A stretch of 64,000 bases of DNA from Angiostrongylus vasorum (GCA_018806985.1 JADANN010000115.1:372501-436500); one strand, 5' to 3'; counted from the first letter of the stretch, positions 39,485 to 50,928 are shown. Translations and numbers: made by a program. Notes: generated by a model from the letters alone, not told the origin.

Positions 39485-39740
39485 GGTGCGGTGATGGTCC
39501 CTTGCAATGGTCCTGTGCCACAAGACAAAAGGTAACCCATTCCTTCAGAGTTATCAGATCGGTATCAGATTTTCCTGGGAGGATGAGAATACTCACTTTC
39601 GACAATCGACAAGCCCCACAAGCCATTGTATTAGTCAAACATACAATCATTCATTAGCCATCTCTGCAATGCGACGAATGGAGTCGAATGCATGGAGCAT
39701 TTCGAGGGAACTGATCACCAGACGCTTTACCCTTTGTCCA
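39485..39740 (+). mobile_element. degenerate tRNA-headed SINE copy
   Basis: Heavily eroded but in the right order: gcggtgatggtc (A-box side), atcggtatcagattttcctgggaggatgag (SINE middle 'ggtaccagacttgtctgggaggat'), gagtcgaatgcatgg, agggaactgatca and cgctttaccctttgtcc. Confidence 0.5.
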
Positions 39741-39869
39741 CTTATTTCATACCAAGATGACCATTATTATTACAGAGACCCGACATCACATATATCAAAG
39801 TTGGCAGATCCCAATAGCTACTTTCGATGAACACCATGGAAATAACGCGACAATGTAAAAAGTTCTGTC

Positions 39870-40375
39870 ACGAAAAGAATGACTTTTGCAGAAAAAAAGA
39901 ATAGTAGTACAAATCTCATTACTGCTCAAGTAACTGCCGTGGATGCTTTCACAAAAACCTGTGACAATACAATGCCATTTGACGGAGGTTTTGTCTCTAA
40001 ATTTAGACAGTGTAAAATGTCGTCTGCTTGCAATGCACTACAGTGTTTCAAGTCTAAGAGTCTAGCAACAGCTTCTCTTCATACTGTACTCACAGAGTCA
40101 GAGTGAGAACAATCAAGACTGGTCACTAAATTATCGCCACTTAGAAAAGGCCAAGAGTTTGGAGCAAAAAAATCTCTAGATAATCTACATACTATTTCGT
40201 TAGAAGTCAAGAAACAAAAGTCAGAAGTAGAAAGACAAAGAGAAATGGCAGTTACCACATAAAAATACTTGGAACACTTTTTATATTGGATAACTGCTTT
40301 TTGCAGATGCAATTATGGATTCGCTGACATTTTAATGCTAGATAGCGGTTCAACAGCTGTTACTCAGCTCTTCAA
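39870..40375 (+). CDS. candidate exons of an unrecognised plus-strand gene
   Basis: After acceptor ACTTTTGCAG (about 39,890) a frame encodes TAQVTAVDAFTKTCDNTMPF, DGGFVSKFRQCKMSSACNAL and more, up to a GTGAGA donor at about 40,104. A 42-nt intron containing an in-frame stop would end at CACTTAG, and the next exon is strongly charged (KKSLDNLHTISLEVKKQKSE) with coiled-coil character. A further possible exon starts after CTTTTTGCAG at about 40,307 (ILMLDSGSTAVTQLFKTIYY). No family recognised; the model is tentative. Confidence 0.35.
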
Positions 40376-40499
40376 AACTATCTACTACAAGCACTTGTGA
40401 ACAAAGCTGATCAAATCATTGAAGAAGAAAGACATTCTAATCGAAATCTTATCAACTTCGGAAGAATCGGTCTTTCTAATGGTGCACTTTCGATGAAAC

Positions 40500-40755
40500 A
40501 TAATCACAGGGATGCTGAGATATGAGCGAAACCCTTGAACCACAGTTCGACTTCGAACCGTGTTCACCCTTTCCGGAAGCTCATGTGCTATACATTACAC
40601 CAACCGAGACCCTTGCTTTGCTTCTCTTTCAGCAAATTTTTTTCACGCTAACGCTTCCATCACCAATCACCCGTCAACGGCAATGATCTGGGGAGCTCAA
40701 ATCGGCATTGAACCCAGCTAAGCTGAGGCTGTAGTCGAAATCACAGTGCACAATT
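40500..40755. mobile_element. diverged family B copy
   Basis: gatgctgagatatgagcgaa, ccctttccggaagctcatgt, acgcttccatcaccaatcac, gatctggggagctcaaatcg and agctgaggctgtagtcgaaatcaca match the layout of the 13.0-, 36.2- and 43.8-kb copies. It lies directly against the 3' end of the Penelope-like element. Confidence 0.7.
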
Positions 40756-40836
40756 TTAGTTTAAAGTTTATTATTTTCCGTATTCTTGTTGAGCAAAAGC
40801 GAGGTGTTATTTTTATTCTTTATTCACGGAAAAGCT

Positions 40837-40865
40837 GACGTTTCGGCGGATTTCGCCTTCATCAG
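40837..40865 (-). ncRNA. hammerhead ribozyme-like core at PLE 3' end
   Basis: Read on the minus strand: CTGATGA, then stem II GGCG/CGCC with a 5-nt loop, then GAAA, then CGTC. These are the invariant hammerhead residues in the right order. Flanks GGCT and AGCT can form a short helix I. Stem III would be only A-C/G-U with no loop; ACGT is self-complementary, so cleavage would need a dimer of two such RNAs, a configuration known for hammerheads of Penelope-like elements. Self-cleavage is inferred, not shown. Confidence 0.75.
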
Positions 40866-41089
40866 AGCCTGGAAAGGTCGGGTTGACAGCAATCTATTCG
40901 GCCAAACACCTCCATAACCAAACAGAGAAAACGCTGAACCAAGATTTCAATCACATTGAACACAGCTCTGCACACTCACCGCTTTCTATGAGGCTTCCAC
41001 TGAGTATGTCGCGTGGAGACCAACCGCACAGAGTTCACATGGAAGCGTAATATGCCCCTCCCTTCAAAATAACAGCCTTATATAGTGCC

Positions 41090-43584
41090 CAATATCAAGC
41101 GTGATAATGGGGCATTCTTCCCTGTGGTTCATTTTTCGGATTTCTGGAATTAATCCAGAACGCCACGAGAGTTTTTGCGCGCTTGTGTTCTCGATTCCTG
41201 CGCGAGGATCGTGACACGTACTTCAAAGTCCACCCCGCTATGTCTCTGGGTCCTATGCGTGCCCTAGTGGGGTATTTGGTCTACGTTTGCAGACTAGGTG
41301 TTCTTTTTTATGCGGACACAGAGCGGTCTGCCTGTTTCGCCAATGTATCCGTCTCCGCACGCCTTACAGGAGATCAGATAAACTGTACCCGAGCTCATGC
41401 AATCACCGTCTCTACCATTCGGGCAAACTATGCAATTTTGCGTTGCACATAGACGGTCACGTAGGCGGCTACGAACTAGTTGGCGCCTAAGATTACTCGG
41501 TGGCATTTCAACTACGTTTACCGAATTCTCTAGACCCGCCCTTCTTAAGCAGCATTTTTATAGCTGCACTTACATCATTTGAGATGAAGGGTAGGATAAA
41601 CGGGACCATTTTATCGCTAGAGTTGTCGTTTTGAGGCCTAGGATTTCCTCTACACCTGTCCCGAGCTACAGTTTCGTAGCCATTAGAAATGGCTAATTGC
41701 CGCGCCAAGTTCCGGGACTCCTTTCTCTGCTCTGTTCCCATGCACACGTTGGTTGCTGTTCGAAACATGTTTCTTACAAGCGCCCTTTTCCTGTGAGAGG
41801 GTGAGAGGAAAGGTAATGAATCAAGATGTCTTTACTGCTTGGCTTTGGGTACAACTTCGTGATGTAGCCATTTTCTGACACGTTAATTTGGACGTCCAGG
41901 AATGGTAGCCAGTTTTCTTTCGGTTGCTCTGGGTTGAACTTGATATACTCTGACTGTTTATTCAACAACTCGAAACATTTTTCCATTTTCTTTTGTGTTG
42001 AGCAAAGGACAAAACAGTCATCTATATATCTACAGCAGAGTAGCGGCCCGAGATCGGTCACCGGTGCTTCCATCTTAGACATAAATGCAATGGCAAGGCT
42101 TGGCGCCAGTCGTTGTCCCATTGCCAACCCTCTTATTTGAGCGTAGTACTTTCCGGACCATCTGAAGATTGAGCAGCTCAAGCATTCTTTTAAGAGTGTC
42201 ATTGACTGCTCTATCTTGAAGCCATACATGTTTATTTCTCCTTCGTGTTGCATCAGGAGTTCGAATATGGCTTGCATTGCGGAGTCATTCGACACGTTTG
42301 TATAAAGGGCGCTAACGTCGAAGGACTCCATCACGTACGCGCTGCTGGACTGCACAGTACGTAGACGATCCAGAAACATCTGGGTATTCGTAAGATGGGC
42401 TGGAATGTGTTTCAACAATTGGTTAAATAATAGGGTTAAGAACCATGTTAACCTATCCGTTGGCCCGTCTACACAGCTAATCATTGGTCTAACCTTAAAC
42501 AGTGATGGATCGGTAGACGCAATATCATCGCTGGATACTAGCTTATGAGTTTTTACAAGCAAGTACAATACGGGACATATTGGTAACTCAACTTTTAGTT
42601 GAGAGATAACTGATGGTTTTAAACCAGCAGCCCTTTCCATTTTGACCCATTCGTGGTTCACTTTTCGGCATCTACTTTTAAACTCCTTCTCAGATGATGG
42701 GCGATAAAGCGAAGCATCTTCAAGATGCTTTTTCGTTATTTCAACATCTAACTGATGGGGAATTACGACAAACTCTCTACCCTTATCACCAGCGGATAGC
42801 TTCTGTTTTTCAACCTTATCAGCTTTCGTTCTTCTCGCATACCACGTTTTTGCACTTCAGTGAGGTTGGAGCTGTATCTATTGGAGCGATAGTGATTAAG
42901 GATCTTCGAAAGTTTCGTTCGTAAACGTCCGAAATTTAACGTCAACTTCATTATTGGGCGCTTGTTATCTAAAGAACGGTTGAGGGAATGGTGGTACTGG
43001 TATTGCCTCTATATGTTGTTCGCGCCTCTTCTGCGTTTCATCGCTAGCTTTTTTGCGGAGTCTATCTTGAAGTTTATGTAAACTACATGCGACCTTACGC
43101 AAGGTTATCATAGAAATGGGTTCAGATGGTGAGAAACTCGGTCCCAATTCTAATAATGAGCGCGCACCGTCAGGGAGAGTCATGCCTCCTAACACGGTTA
43201 GCCTTAAATTTTCTTGCACATTATTTTTCCTACTGTGACCTGTTTGATGTTCGTTAGCAGTATTTCTATGCGCTCTTGAAGCCGTGTTATGCGATTTACT
43301 CCAAAGGTTTTCGAATTCTCACCGCAAACTTACTTTAGCATTAGACCTAATAGTTGCAAATCAACACTGACCTACCCACTATTCTCCTCCAGAGGTGGTC
43401 CTCCAAATACTGAGCACAAAAGTTTTTCCTTCGTCTCGCACTTCTTCCACTTGGCGAACATCTCGTTTTGTCGGCTTCTTAGACAGGTGCGTAGTATTCG
43501 TAATTCGATGTCCAGTACTCGGTGACTGTCCTCTGGTAGTTCGCATATATCGTGTAGTCGTCTTCGTTTGATGAAGTTCAGCAC
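41090..43584 (-). pseudogene. PLE polyprotein: reverse transcriptase plus GIY-YIG endonuclease
   Basis: A telomerase-related reverse transcriptase fused to a GIY-YIG nuclease; in the family it copies element RNA at a nicked target. Visible in order: basic N-terminal region; GREFVVIPHQLDVEITKKHL; CPVLYLLVKTHKL and KVRPMISCVDGPTDRL (RT fingers); VMESFDVSALYTNV (first catalytic Asp); IRGLAMGQRLAPSLAIAFMS; the catalytic CRYIDDCFVL (Asp pair); and WLPFLDVQINV. The longest uninterrupted block is 295 codons (42,661-41,774). The nuclease part has a Cys cluster (CATQNCIVC), then GTVYLISCKACGDGYIGETG with the GIY-YIG pair as VYL...YIG, an Arg downstream (RPLCVRI), and in another frame ARKTLVAFWINSRNPKNEP, the conserved C-terminal block. 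Several frameshifts mean no full protein is encoded. Confidence 0.9.
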
Positions 43585-43769
43585 GACTCGGTGTTTTAGA
43601 CAGTGGCGGAGAAAGTGTATTGACTGTCGAGCTAAGACGATTTTTTTTTCTAAGTGACAGCGCTTCTTTTACAAGTCGGAAGTATTTTGCTGGTACATCT
43701 TATATTAACTCCCACGTCTGACTTTCTATTAATACTTCTATATTCTATTCTATTTCTATCTATTATTTT

Positions 43770-44117
43770 CATCATGGCAGTGTATTATGTGCAAATACAA
43801 CCACAACACTGAGATATTTGCAAAACTCAGACCTCTGTCCAGATTTAAACCCGTGATTGCGGGGGTTTCACGTGATATCCAGTGCACCACTGAGATCCTC
43901 GCTTTGGCTTTCGCTCAGCCACTTCTCTACCTAACGCTGCCGTCAGCAATCACCTGTCAATCAATGCAGTGGGTAACACGTTGGTCTCCAGAAAGTGTAA
44001 TCACGGCTTCGAACCTGGACTTAGATCTGAGTTTTGCAAATACCTCAGCACCGTTGTGGTTGTATTTCACACAATACACTGCCATGAAAAAAAAATATTA
44101 GGCAGTAAATAAAAAAT
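43770..44117. mobile_element. family B copy
   Basis: tcatggcagtgtattatgtg, aacactgagatatttgcaaa, gatcctcgctttggctttcg, acgctgccgtcagcaatcac, gagttttgcaaatacctcag, gtatttcacacaatacactg and ttaggcagtaaataaaaa. Both outer ends are present as inverted repeats (ggcagtgtattatgtg...cacacaatacactgcc). Confidence 0.8.
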
Positions 44118-44454
44118 TATACACTGTGCTTCTTCTTACTGCTATGCCAGCCTAATGCTGCTTGTTTGCCACTGGAAATGGTTGCAACGTATTCTCAGCT
44201 GAGTGCTTCTTTCCTCTCTTTTCTACTGTTCTTCATACCAAATTTAGTAGTGTTTCTCTCTTTTATCTTCCTGTGGCCAGTCTGAAAGCTGTTCGAAACA
44301 ATTCTCACGCAAGAATCCGCCTGTGTATACGAAGAATGTGTTGACGGATTATGTGTACGTATAGTTTACTACTGGCTTCCAATAACAGTCCATAGTGTAA
44401 CAGTTCAAAAAGAATATTTTGGCTCGTCGAAAAGAGTGTGCCTGAAGTGTTTTG

Positions 44455-44645
44455 GAAAATTGGCACCAAAATCTGTCAGAGGGGTTAAAATTACTGGCAT
44501 GGTGCATTCGCAGGCCAAGCAATTCGTTCTACAAGTCAATATTACAATCAATCATTTCTGCGATGCTACGAAGAGAGTCCAGTACATCTTGCATTCGAGA
44601 GTCGAATGCATCTTGCATTGCTAAACGCTGAAAGCTCTGTCCGTC
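44455..44645 (+). mobile_element. degenerate tRNA-headed SINE copy
   Basis: Only the 3' half is recognisable: ttggcaccaaaatctgtcag, aggccaagcaattcgttc, caatcatttctgcgatgcta, gagtcgaatgcatc and gctgaaagctctg. Confidence 0.4.
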
Positions 44646-45577
44646 CATCCTTTTATGCGATCAAATCCCGTTCAAATTTAAGTATTCATATTTTTCAACA
44701 CCAAATCTTTTTATCCGTTTGGTGCCTTATTTTTAACTGGAAAGCAGTAGACATCCAACTACTATTTGTGGTGTAGACATGAATTAATCCTGTGACAAAG
44801 TCAACTAAGCTGAGGAAAGCCTAAAATTTCAGTCCGGAAAAGCATGAACCAAAGACAAGAATCGCTCTAATCTTGGAGGAAGCCTACACAGTTAGTAGTA
44901 AAACGCTTTCGTTCTACGAAGGCTCATTCATCGTGATAATGAACTATGATCGGTAGTGACATGACTAACTATTGTGTTCAGGAAGGAAATCTTGAGAAAT
45001 AAGCGGGCATTAGCTAAACAGGGCTCGGGAATCACACAGTTGCTTGGCAGAGTCTGCCATCCGACTACCAACTCTTTTCCAAAATATTTTTGAAACCCTA
45101 GTATCAATAATCAATAATTTCCATCGCGACAATGACCAGCTGTGGACTACGGGCTCGTATCAACGCTGCCCTAGGAAAGGCGAAGGCACCGAAAAGTCAG
45201 CCGAATAAGAGCTTATGCCAACTTCGTGTTAGCCCAATCATGTAAAACACTATTTTTGAAATTTTCACTTCACTAACGTTTCATTTGCAGCCGATAATGC
45301 CGCCTATGAGTAAGAATTAGAAAATTCTTGTGGTCTCTTCTCTCAAATCTTTTGATCCTTTTGTATCCTGATTTACAATCTTTCCAGTTTTTTTCACATT
45401 GGTAGTGATGTTTTCAGGCAATCTCATCCACTTATTGTGTGGTGTCAATTACTACTCTCATAAAGTGACCACATTTGTATCAAGAGCTGTAACAGAGTTG
45501 GGTGCTGGTAAGGGTATCTGTTGTTTGGTTAGAGTTCCAGAAAACTGAGAAAAAAAATTTAGCATCCAAAGTATATA
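44646..45577. other. probable upstream intron/exon region of the MFSD8-like gene, unresolved
   Basis: Short coding-like pieces occur at about 45,205-45,232 (RIRAYANFVLAQS before a GTAAAA site) and 45,291-45,309 (after TTTGCAG, DNAAYE before GTAAGA), which would join in phase as part of an MFS helix region. They do not join in phase to the next confident exon at 45,947, so I do not include them in the gene model. Confidence 0.3.
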
Positions 45578-45865
45578 CATGTGGCGCAGTGGTCGGAGGC
45601 GCTCTGCAACACACACGTGGAATCGATCTCCGCCCCCCATGGCCCACCAAACCTTCCATCCCTTTGGGGCAAGCGAATTGGCACCAAACTTGTCTGGGAG
45701 GATAGTAGCACCGGCTCGATACATCGCTATTTCACCGCCAGTCATTGTAAAGGCCAGATATGCATTCAATCACCTCCAAACGATGCTTAATGAAGTCGAA
45801 TGAATGTCGCATCCCTCAGCGATTGATCAACGCCGAGAGCTTTATTCTTTTTTTATCCTTTTAAG
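45578..45865 (+). mobile_element. tRNA-headed SINE copy
   Basis: Head catgtggcgcagtggtcgga (A box), B-box side gtggaatcgatctccgcccc, then ttggcaccaaacttgtctgg, ctcgatacatcgctatttca, aatcacctccaaacgatgct, ttgatcaacgccgagagctt and tail ttttttatcctttt. Confidence 0.88.
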
Positions 45866-45946
45866 GAGTGATTACTGTAATCAGAACGTATGCTGTGGAT
45901 GCTAGCACAGTTAAAGATCGATCGCGATCGATTTCACTGAACTCAG

Positions 45947-48900
45947 GATGCTTTTCTCTCGGGCTCACTATTGGACCAGGTGAGTGGTGCGATGTGAAAA
46001 GTTTTTGGCATTCTGCTAAAGATATTTGAACAAACTAAATAAAGAAATAGAAGATTCTCAGGTTTTCTTATACAAAGGGTCCCAGATCGCATTTTTTTTT
46101 GTTCAGCTATACAAATCGTATTCACACCACTTGGTTATCCTGGAATAAAGCTTATTGGAGACCTTTATCTCGACATGTATACAGGTTATGCAACTTCCAT
46201 TTATTATTTGCTTGATATTTTATATTTGAATGGCTCGTCTAGGCGAAGATTTGCACTACAGGCATCAGCACAAGTTCCATTTTATTGGCAACCCACTTGC
46301 CCAGCAAGACTTTTTTTTTCCCTATAGCCTTGTGATTCCCAAATTGTAGCCACAAACAGTCGCTTTTTCATCTACATATCGGAAGAATTTTCATCCTGTG
46401 ACTAAATTGTAGAGAAGCAGTAAAGTTCATTGAGAAGAGCAGGTGGTCGCACGTTATTTTTCAATCTCTAAAAGGGAAGGGATGTTTTTTGAGTCGCAAT
46501 TTATAATATACAAACCATGCACCTTTTTGCAGAGCGACTTATTAGTTTATTGTTGAAAATTTCCTTGTTTATAGGTTTGTTTGTTCTAATTCCTCTTTTT
46601 AGCTCCAGCTTTTATGGGCTCGATTGTCAACATAATCTGTGGGTTCCTTGTCATATTCTTCTTCCGTGAGTCCAACGTTGGCTTACAGGAAAAAGTCCCA
46701 GTAGAAAACGGTAAAGCCATTCATGCATGAATCATAAAAGTTTGGATTAAACAGTCATTTTGGCATCTAAAAGGGATGTTCTTTAGAAGAACATACGCGA
46801 TCCTTCGCCTTGGCTGAATACGATATACTCGCAGTTATGATATGTATTTATACTCGTTTTGCATAAATGTTCGTCGTTTCGGACGTCGAAACGTAGGTCA
46901 AGTTGTAAAAATTTAAAAAAACAATTCAACTGTACTAGCCAGGCACTTAAGTATAATAATCAATACTGCTAAACTTACATGTAACGAGTATCGACTAAGC
47001 TTGTTGCAAGGACACGTAGAGCGTTTCCGAGCGGCAGGTAAGGCGTAAATGTACCAAAAACGAGCTTGTACCTGCTCCAGTACAAAGGAGGATCCAGATT
47101 CAGGTGATAGGCTTCTCATCGCTGATACGTCGCATTCACTCGTATTATCCATTTTTTGCAAACGTTGCCTTCGATAAATTTAGTTGATGAGTTGTCTGAT
47201 TCACAAATCACGACGAAATCATTGAGCGTAAGTTTCATGTGGATCTCAAGTGCAAATTCACCGTTGGTTCGAGTTCAACCCATTACTTACCAGCCGGGGA
47301 TGCATGAAGCAGTCTCTTTACTGACATATTTGACATCTATTGTGGTAACGTAAGATCTTATGCCTCCCTCGAACTAAAGAAGAATGGGTTGTTCAGAAAA
47401 GAAATGGAATATTGAAGGCTGGGAACTCTTATTTCGATGACGATATTTGACTGGACCGAGCTACAAACAGTACTGTGTAACTAACTCACTGGTGTGTGGT
47501 AGTTTTAGACTCGTTAGTTTCCTCATATACGCAATCTTTGTCTACTACGACATCGGAAAGATGTTCGTAACCCAAACAGCACTGGTAAACTTCTTGTTTC
47601 GTGACCAAACATTAACGACAAGCTTTAGAATAGATTGCCGAATCAATACCAGCGCTGGAATGTTAGGATTGGTGGCATTTCATCTAATCACGTTTCCGTG
47701 GTGGTTTCTGCATGGATCCATGCCATACCAGGAAGAATATGAGTTGTGAATTTCGAATAGCGATAACCTTTCAGCAAACGAATCCTTTCAACTAGATAAG
47801 AATAAATGATTTCTGTGAAGCATCGATGACGGTGTTACGACAGATTTATGCTTCAATAAAGTTGAACAAACAGATGTTGTTTTATTTTTCAAAGCAAGTA
47901 ATCTTTAAGCATTTCAGTCATTAACGTAAGCGGTACAATAATTCGAAATCATGATCCAGTCGGATGCAGACTATCATTCGAGTGGTACTGATTTAAAACC
48001 GCTTTCTCTTTACTTGGGATTAATTTTATTGCATCGTAGGTGTCAACGGCGAAGTTTTCTGCGTGAATTCAAACTTCAGGTGCAAAACAACACTGCGGAT
48101 TAGTCTCACAGTGTACATCACTGCACGTTTTTTTCTAATCGGACCTGCATTTCCTGTTATTACCATCGGTATGAATACAACTTTTTCAACCCTACTTGGA
48201 CCACAAAATCAGGTGAACAGCTGACAGATTAATTTACTCCATGGCCAGAAAATCTAATGAATAAAGCTTAAAAAAGCATAGATATGTCAACTGACTAGGT
48301 AGTGTTTGCAAATATAAAATAAACTTGTCAAGCTCTTTGCTTCCTTCACCTTTACTGAAATTACTCGCAGTTCCATCACAAGCAGATCATCTGAAAGTAG
48401 TCATGGGCTGCTTACTAGAGTGAAGGCAGAAAACATCCTAGCCAAATAGGATAAACAAGAAAGAGCAGGGTACTCTACGGTGATCTCTAATAAATCACTT
48501 CAGGGTACAATGCAAGGTCTACTCGTTCTCACTTGTGGATTGGCAAGGATGTGCAGACCAGTTGCCGTGGCGTAATTCTTACGGTTATAAACATGCCACT
48601 CATTGGTGTCACTTTCAACTCTTTTATTGGTCTTGTAACCTAAGCGGTCATCAATAATGCCTTCATTCGTCTCTGTTACCCCTCAGAACCACCCCAATGT
48701 CACCCCTGTGATCCGGATAGCCTCACAGATTCGTTATCAGGTCGTTTATTTCCACCTTAGTAAGAAAATATTGAAGAATCAGTGCGTGGACTTCCCCATG
48801 TTACATTATTACTTTCTATGGGATTCCTAGCTAGGAATGTTGCACTTTTAATCTTAACGTTTTTTATTTACAGCCTACTCTTTTTAAATGCAGGGTATGT

Positions 48901-49447
48901 CGCGAAATATAACTTCTATGATGCTGAGATATTTGCGAAACTGCGGACAGCAGGTGTCTGCGGTGGGAACGAACGCGCTATTACTGTTTCCGCAGGCTAC
49001 CGCGTTCATCACCACACCTTGCGGCTCCTTCGTTTCGCCTGTCTCCGCATGGTGTGGTGGTAAACGCGTTAGCCCGCGGAAACGGTAATAGCGCGTTCGT
49101 TTCCCACCGCAGACACCTGCTGTCCGGAGTTTCGCAAATATCTGAGCATCATAGAAGTTGCACTCTTAATTTGAAAAAACGGGTAATTGGACACCTATAC
49201 TAGGCAAAATACCGCTAGTTGTGTAAAAACAAAGTAAAATCAATGCGCTTTCAGGCATTTGCTCACTGAATTCGGTCTTCGACCAGATTGGTGCATGGAA
49301 ATAGTGTTCGCTGACTTCTGTGCTTTCTTATGGATCTACTTCTACAAGCGCATAGTTCCACTAAAATTGCCACAGAATCTTAGCGCTGGTGATTTGATTA
49401 GAAACAAATACGGTCTCGTGCACAGATTCCAACACTTGTCGTTTTGA
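45947..49447 (+). CDS. MFS transporter, MFSD8/CLN7-like, 3' two thirds in at least seven exons
   Basis: Exons with matching phase: 45,947-45,979 (CFSLGLTIGP); 46,107-46,184 (IQIVFTPLGYPGIKLI, LDMYT); 46,603-46,710 (PAFMGSIVNIICGFLVIFFF); 47,184-47,227 (DELSDSQITTKSLS loop). Then, less certainly placed, about 47,509-47,742 (SFLIYAIFVYYDIGKMF; FHLITFPWWFLHGSMPYQEE); 48,112-48,212 (IGPAFPVITIGMNTTFSTLL); 48,504-48,571 (GTMQGLLVLTCGLARMCRPV); and 49,255-49,447 (EFGLRPDWCMEIVFADFCAF, then RIVPLKL and TGA). The motif run TIGPAIQ, FTPLG, NMYT-like APAFMG, LLGP.NQGT.QG and G.RP.W is that of the lysosomal MFSD8/CLN7 branch of the major facilitator superfamily. The substrate cannot be read from sequence, and nematodes have several paralogues, so I give no symbol. 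The N-terminal helices were not resolved. The last intron carries a family B foldback (48.86-49.17 kb). Confidence 0.8.
48863..49170. mobile_element. complete-looking family B foldback in an MFSD8-like intron
   Basis: Left arm: gatgctgagatatttgcgaa, actgcggacagcaggtgtct, ggtgggaacgaacgcgctat, tactgtttccgcaggctacc, gcgttcatcaccacacc. After a short centre, the right arm repeats these as reverse complements: tggtgtggtggtaaacgcgt, tagcccgcggaaacggtaat, agcgcgttcgtttcccaccg, cagacacctgctgtccggag, tttcgcaaatatctgagcatc. The arms are about 120 bp and nearly perfect, so this copy looks younger than the others. Confidence 0.88.
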
Positions 49448-50920
49448 AGAGTATTGATTTGCTTCGGCTTAATCTGCTAACGTGCTCCGGGTAGAGTAGA
49501 CCTGTAAATTTTTGTTTAAACCAGTGATGAGCTCATCGAATCATTATTTCCTCAGAAATAAACTCGTAATACGACATATTTCTTTAAGATCTCAGTTAGC
49601 TATATGAGAGCATCCGATGGTGAAAACAGTACAAAAGACTGCTAGAATTTTACTGAGTTCGAAAGCACTCTCGAAAGAGAATACTTAAAGAAACGACTGC
49701 GAAAAGGTTCTTAGAGTTCCACGGTCCTATCAGATTAAAATTTTAAAGAATTACAACGACGAACAATGCTTGCAAATGACTTATGAAAGCACCGGAAAAG
49801 CTTTTTATTAGAGACCTTATGATGCGTCCAACGCATTCGCAAAGGTGCTTCATTTCTCACGGCTCGTGGTACGCACTGAGACCAATTCGATAACGCCGTA
49901 TCGCTTCAAAGATAACTGTGGGCCTTCTATTTAAAGTCTGCCACTCTATAATTCGACTTTGTTTCTATTCATTGCCGTGGCTGCTTCTGTCTTAGGTATC
50001 AACAATATAGTGAAGGTGACAAACAAACCCTACTCATTGGTTATTTCTTTCATTATACTGCTTTCTTTTGTCTTAATGTATGACTCGGAAACACAGAATT
50101 CAACTGAGAAAGATGGCAGGATGGCCATTGTTTTCGACCACGTTTCCAACAAGATATAGATAACTCAAAGTACCAAGTTACAATTTGAGGTCAGAGTTAC
50201 ATTGCACAATTATGACATGTATTTGAATGACACCCACTAAACGGTTTCTGTTACCGGCTAACTTCTACGGAAAGTTGGGTGCATAAAGGAAAGTTCACTA
50301 GACTATTGTTCAAAATTATTTACGATGACGATCAAGGATTTGATGTTCTTCTTTGTATTTCTCAACCGGGAAGATCCCTATGAGCAAATTTTGTAAGCGA
50401 AAAGAATTGTGACGCGGCTCTGAAAATGAGCCAATCATATTTTTGCGAAGTAGTATTTACCCCCATCTCCTCTTTTTATAATTATCAGCCCACTACGTAA
50501 TCACATATGGTTGTAGTTAAGCAGAAGTTACCCTAAAACATTGAAGGCTCAGCAAATAGGCAATGCAAAAGTGAACACGATTCAGCAAGTTTTTCTTGAA
50601 ACCTAGAAATATTCATGAAGAGATAAGTGGCTGAATACCGTCGCTGAATGAAAGAAATAACGATAACAATATTTTCCATTGTTTTCCCATTCATAGAGAA
50701 AGTCAGAATCCTAATGCAATTTTGACACCTCAAAATTAAAATGTGAAAGTTTCCAGAAGAAGAAAGGATATCCGTACAGTCTCTTTTCCCATTAATATAG
50801 AGCGATCAACGGACGCAATTCACAATTCGTACAAGTTGACGATATCACGTCGTAACCACGCCACTTTCTAGATCAGTGTGTCATCTCACCATCAAATATC
50901 AACTCATCGGTTTGTTCCCG
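49448..50920. other. intergenic, nothing supported
   Basis: Between the end of the MFSD8-like gene and the TATA box of the secreted-protein gene. Short ORFs only; no repeat family recognised. Confidence 0.45.
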
Positions 50921-50928
50921 TATATAAA
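50921..50928 (+). promoter_or_regulatory. TATA box of the small secreted-protein gene
   Basis: TATATAAA lies 71 nt upstream of the ATG at 50,992. This leaves room for a start site about 30 nt downstream and a short 5' UTR. Confidence 0.55.

Larger units (their letters stand above)
40771..43600 (-). mobile_element. Penelope-like retroelement (PLE) with GIY-YIG domain
   Basis: Minus-strand element. From 5' to 3': N-terminal coding block (43,584-42,763), reverse transcriptase (42,760-41,774), linker (41,768-41,508), GIY-YIG endonuclease (41,506 to about 41,090), then about 250 bp of noncoding sequence ending in a hammerhead-type core (40,865-40,837). This domain order is diagnostic of endonuclease-containing PLEs. 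The coding region is broken by frameshifts near 43.37, 43.22, 42.95, 41.77, 41.51 and 41.29 kb, so it is probably inactive. No matching terminal copy of the hammerhead region is visible at the 5' side, so the element may be 5' truncated. Confidence 0.93.

Noticed and set aside
45458..45803. Overlapping ORFs of 67-103 codons on both strands
   Set aside because: Translations of the SINE at 45.6-45.9 kb; the same peptides recur at other SINE copies.
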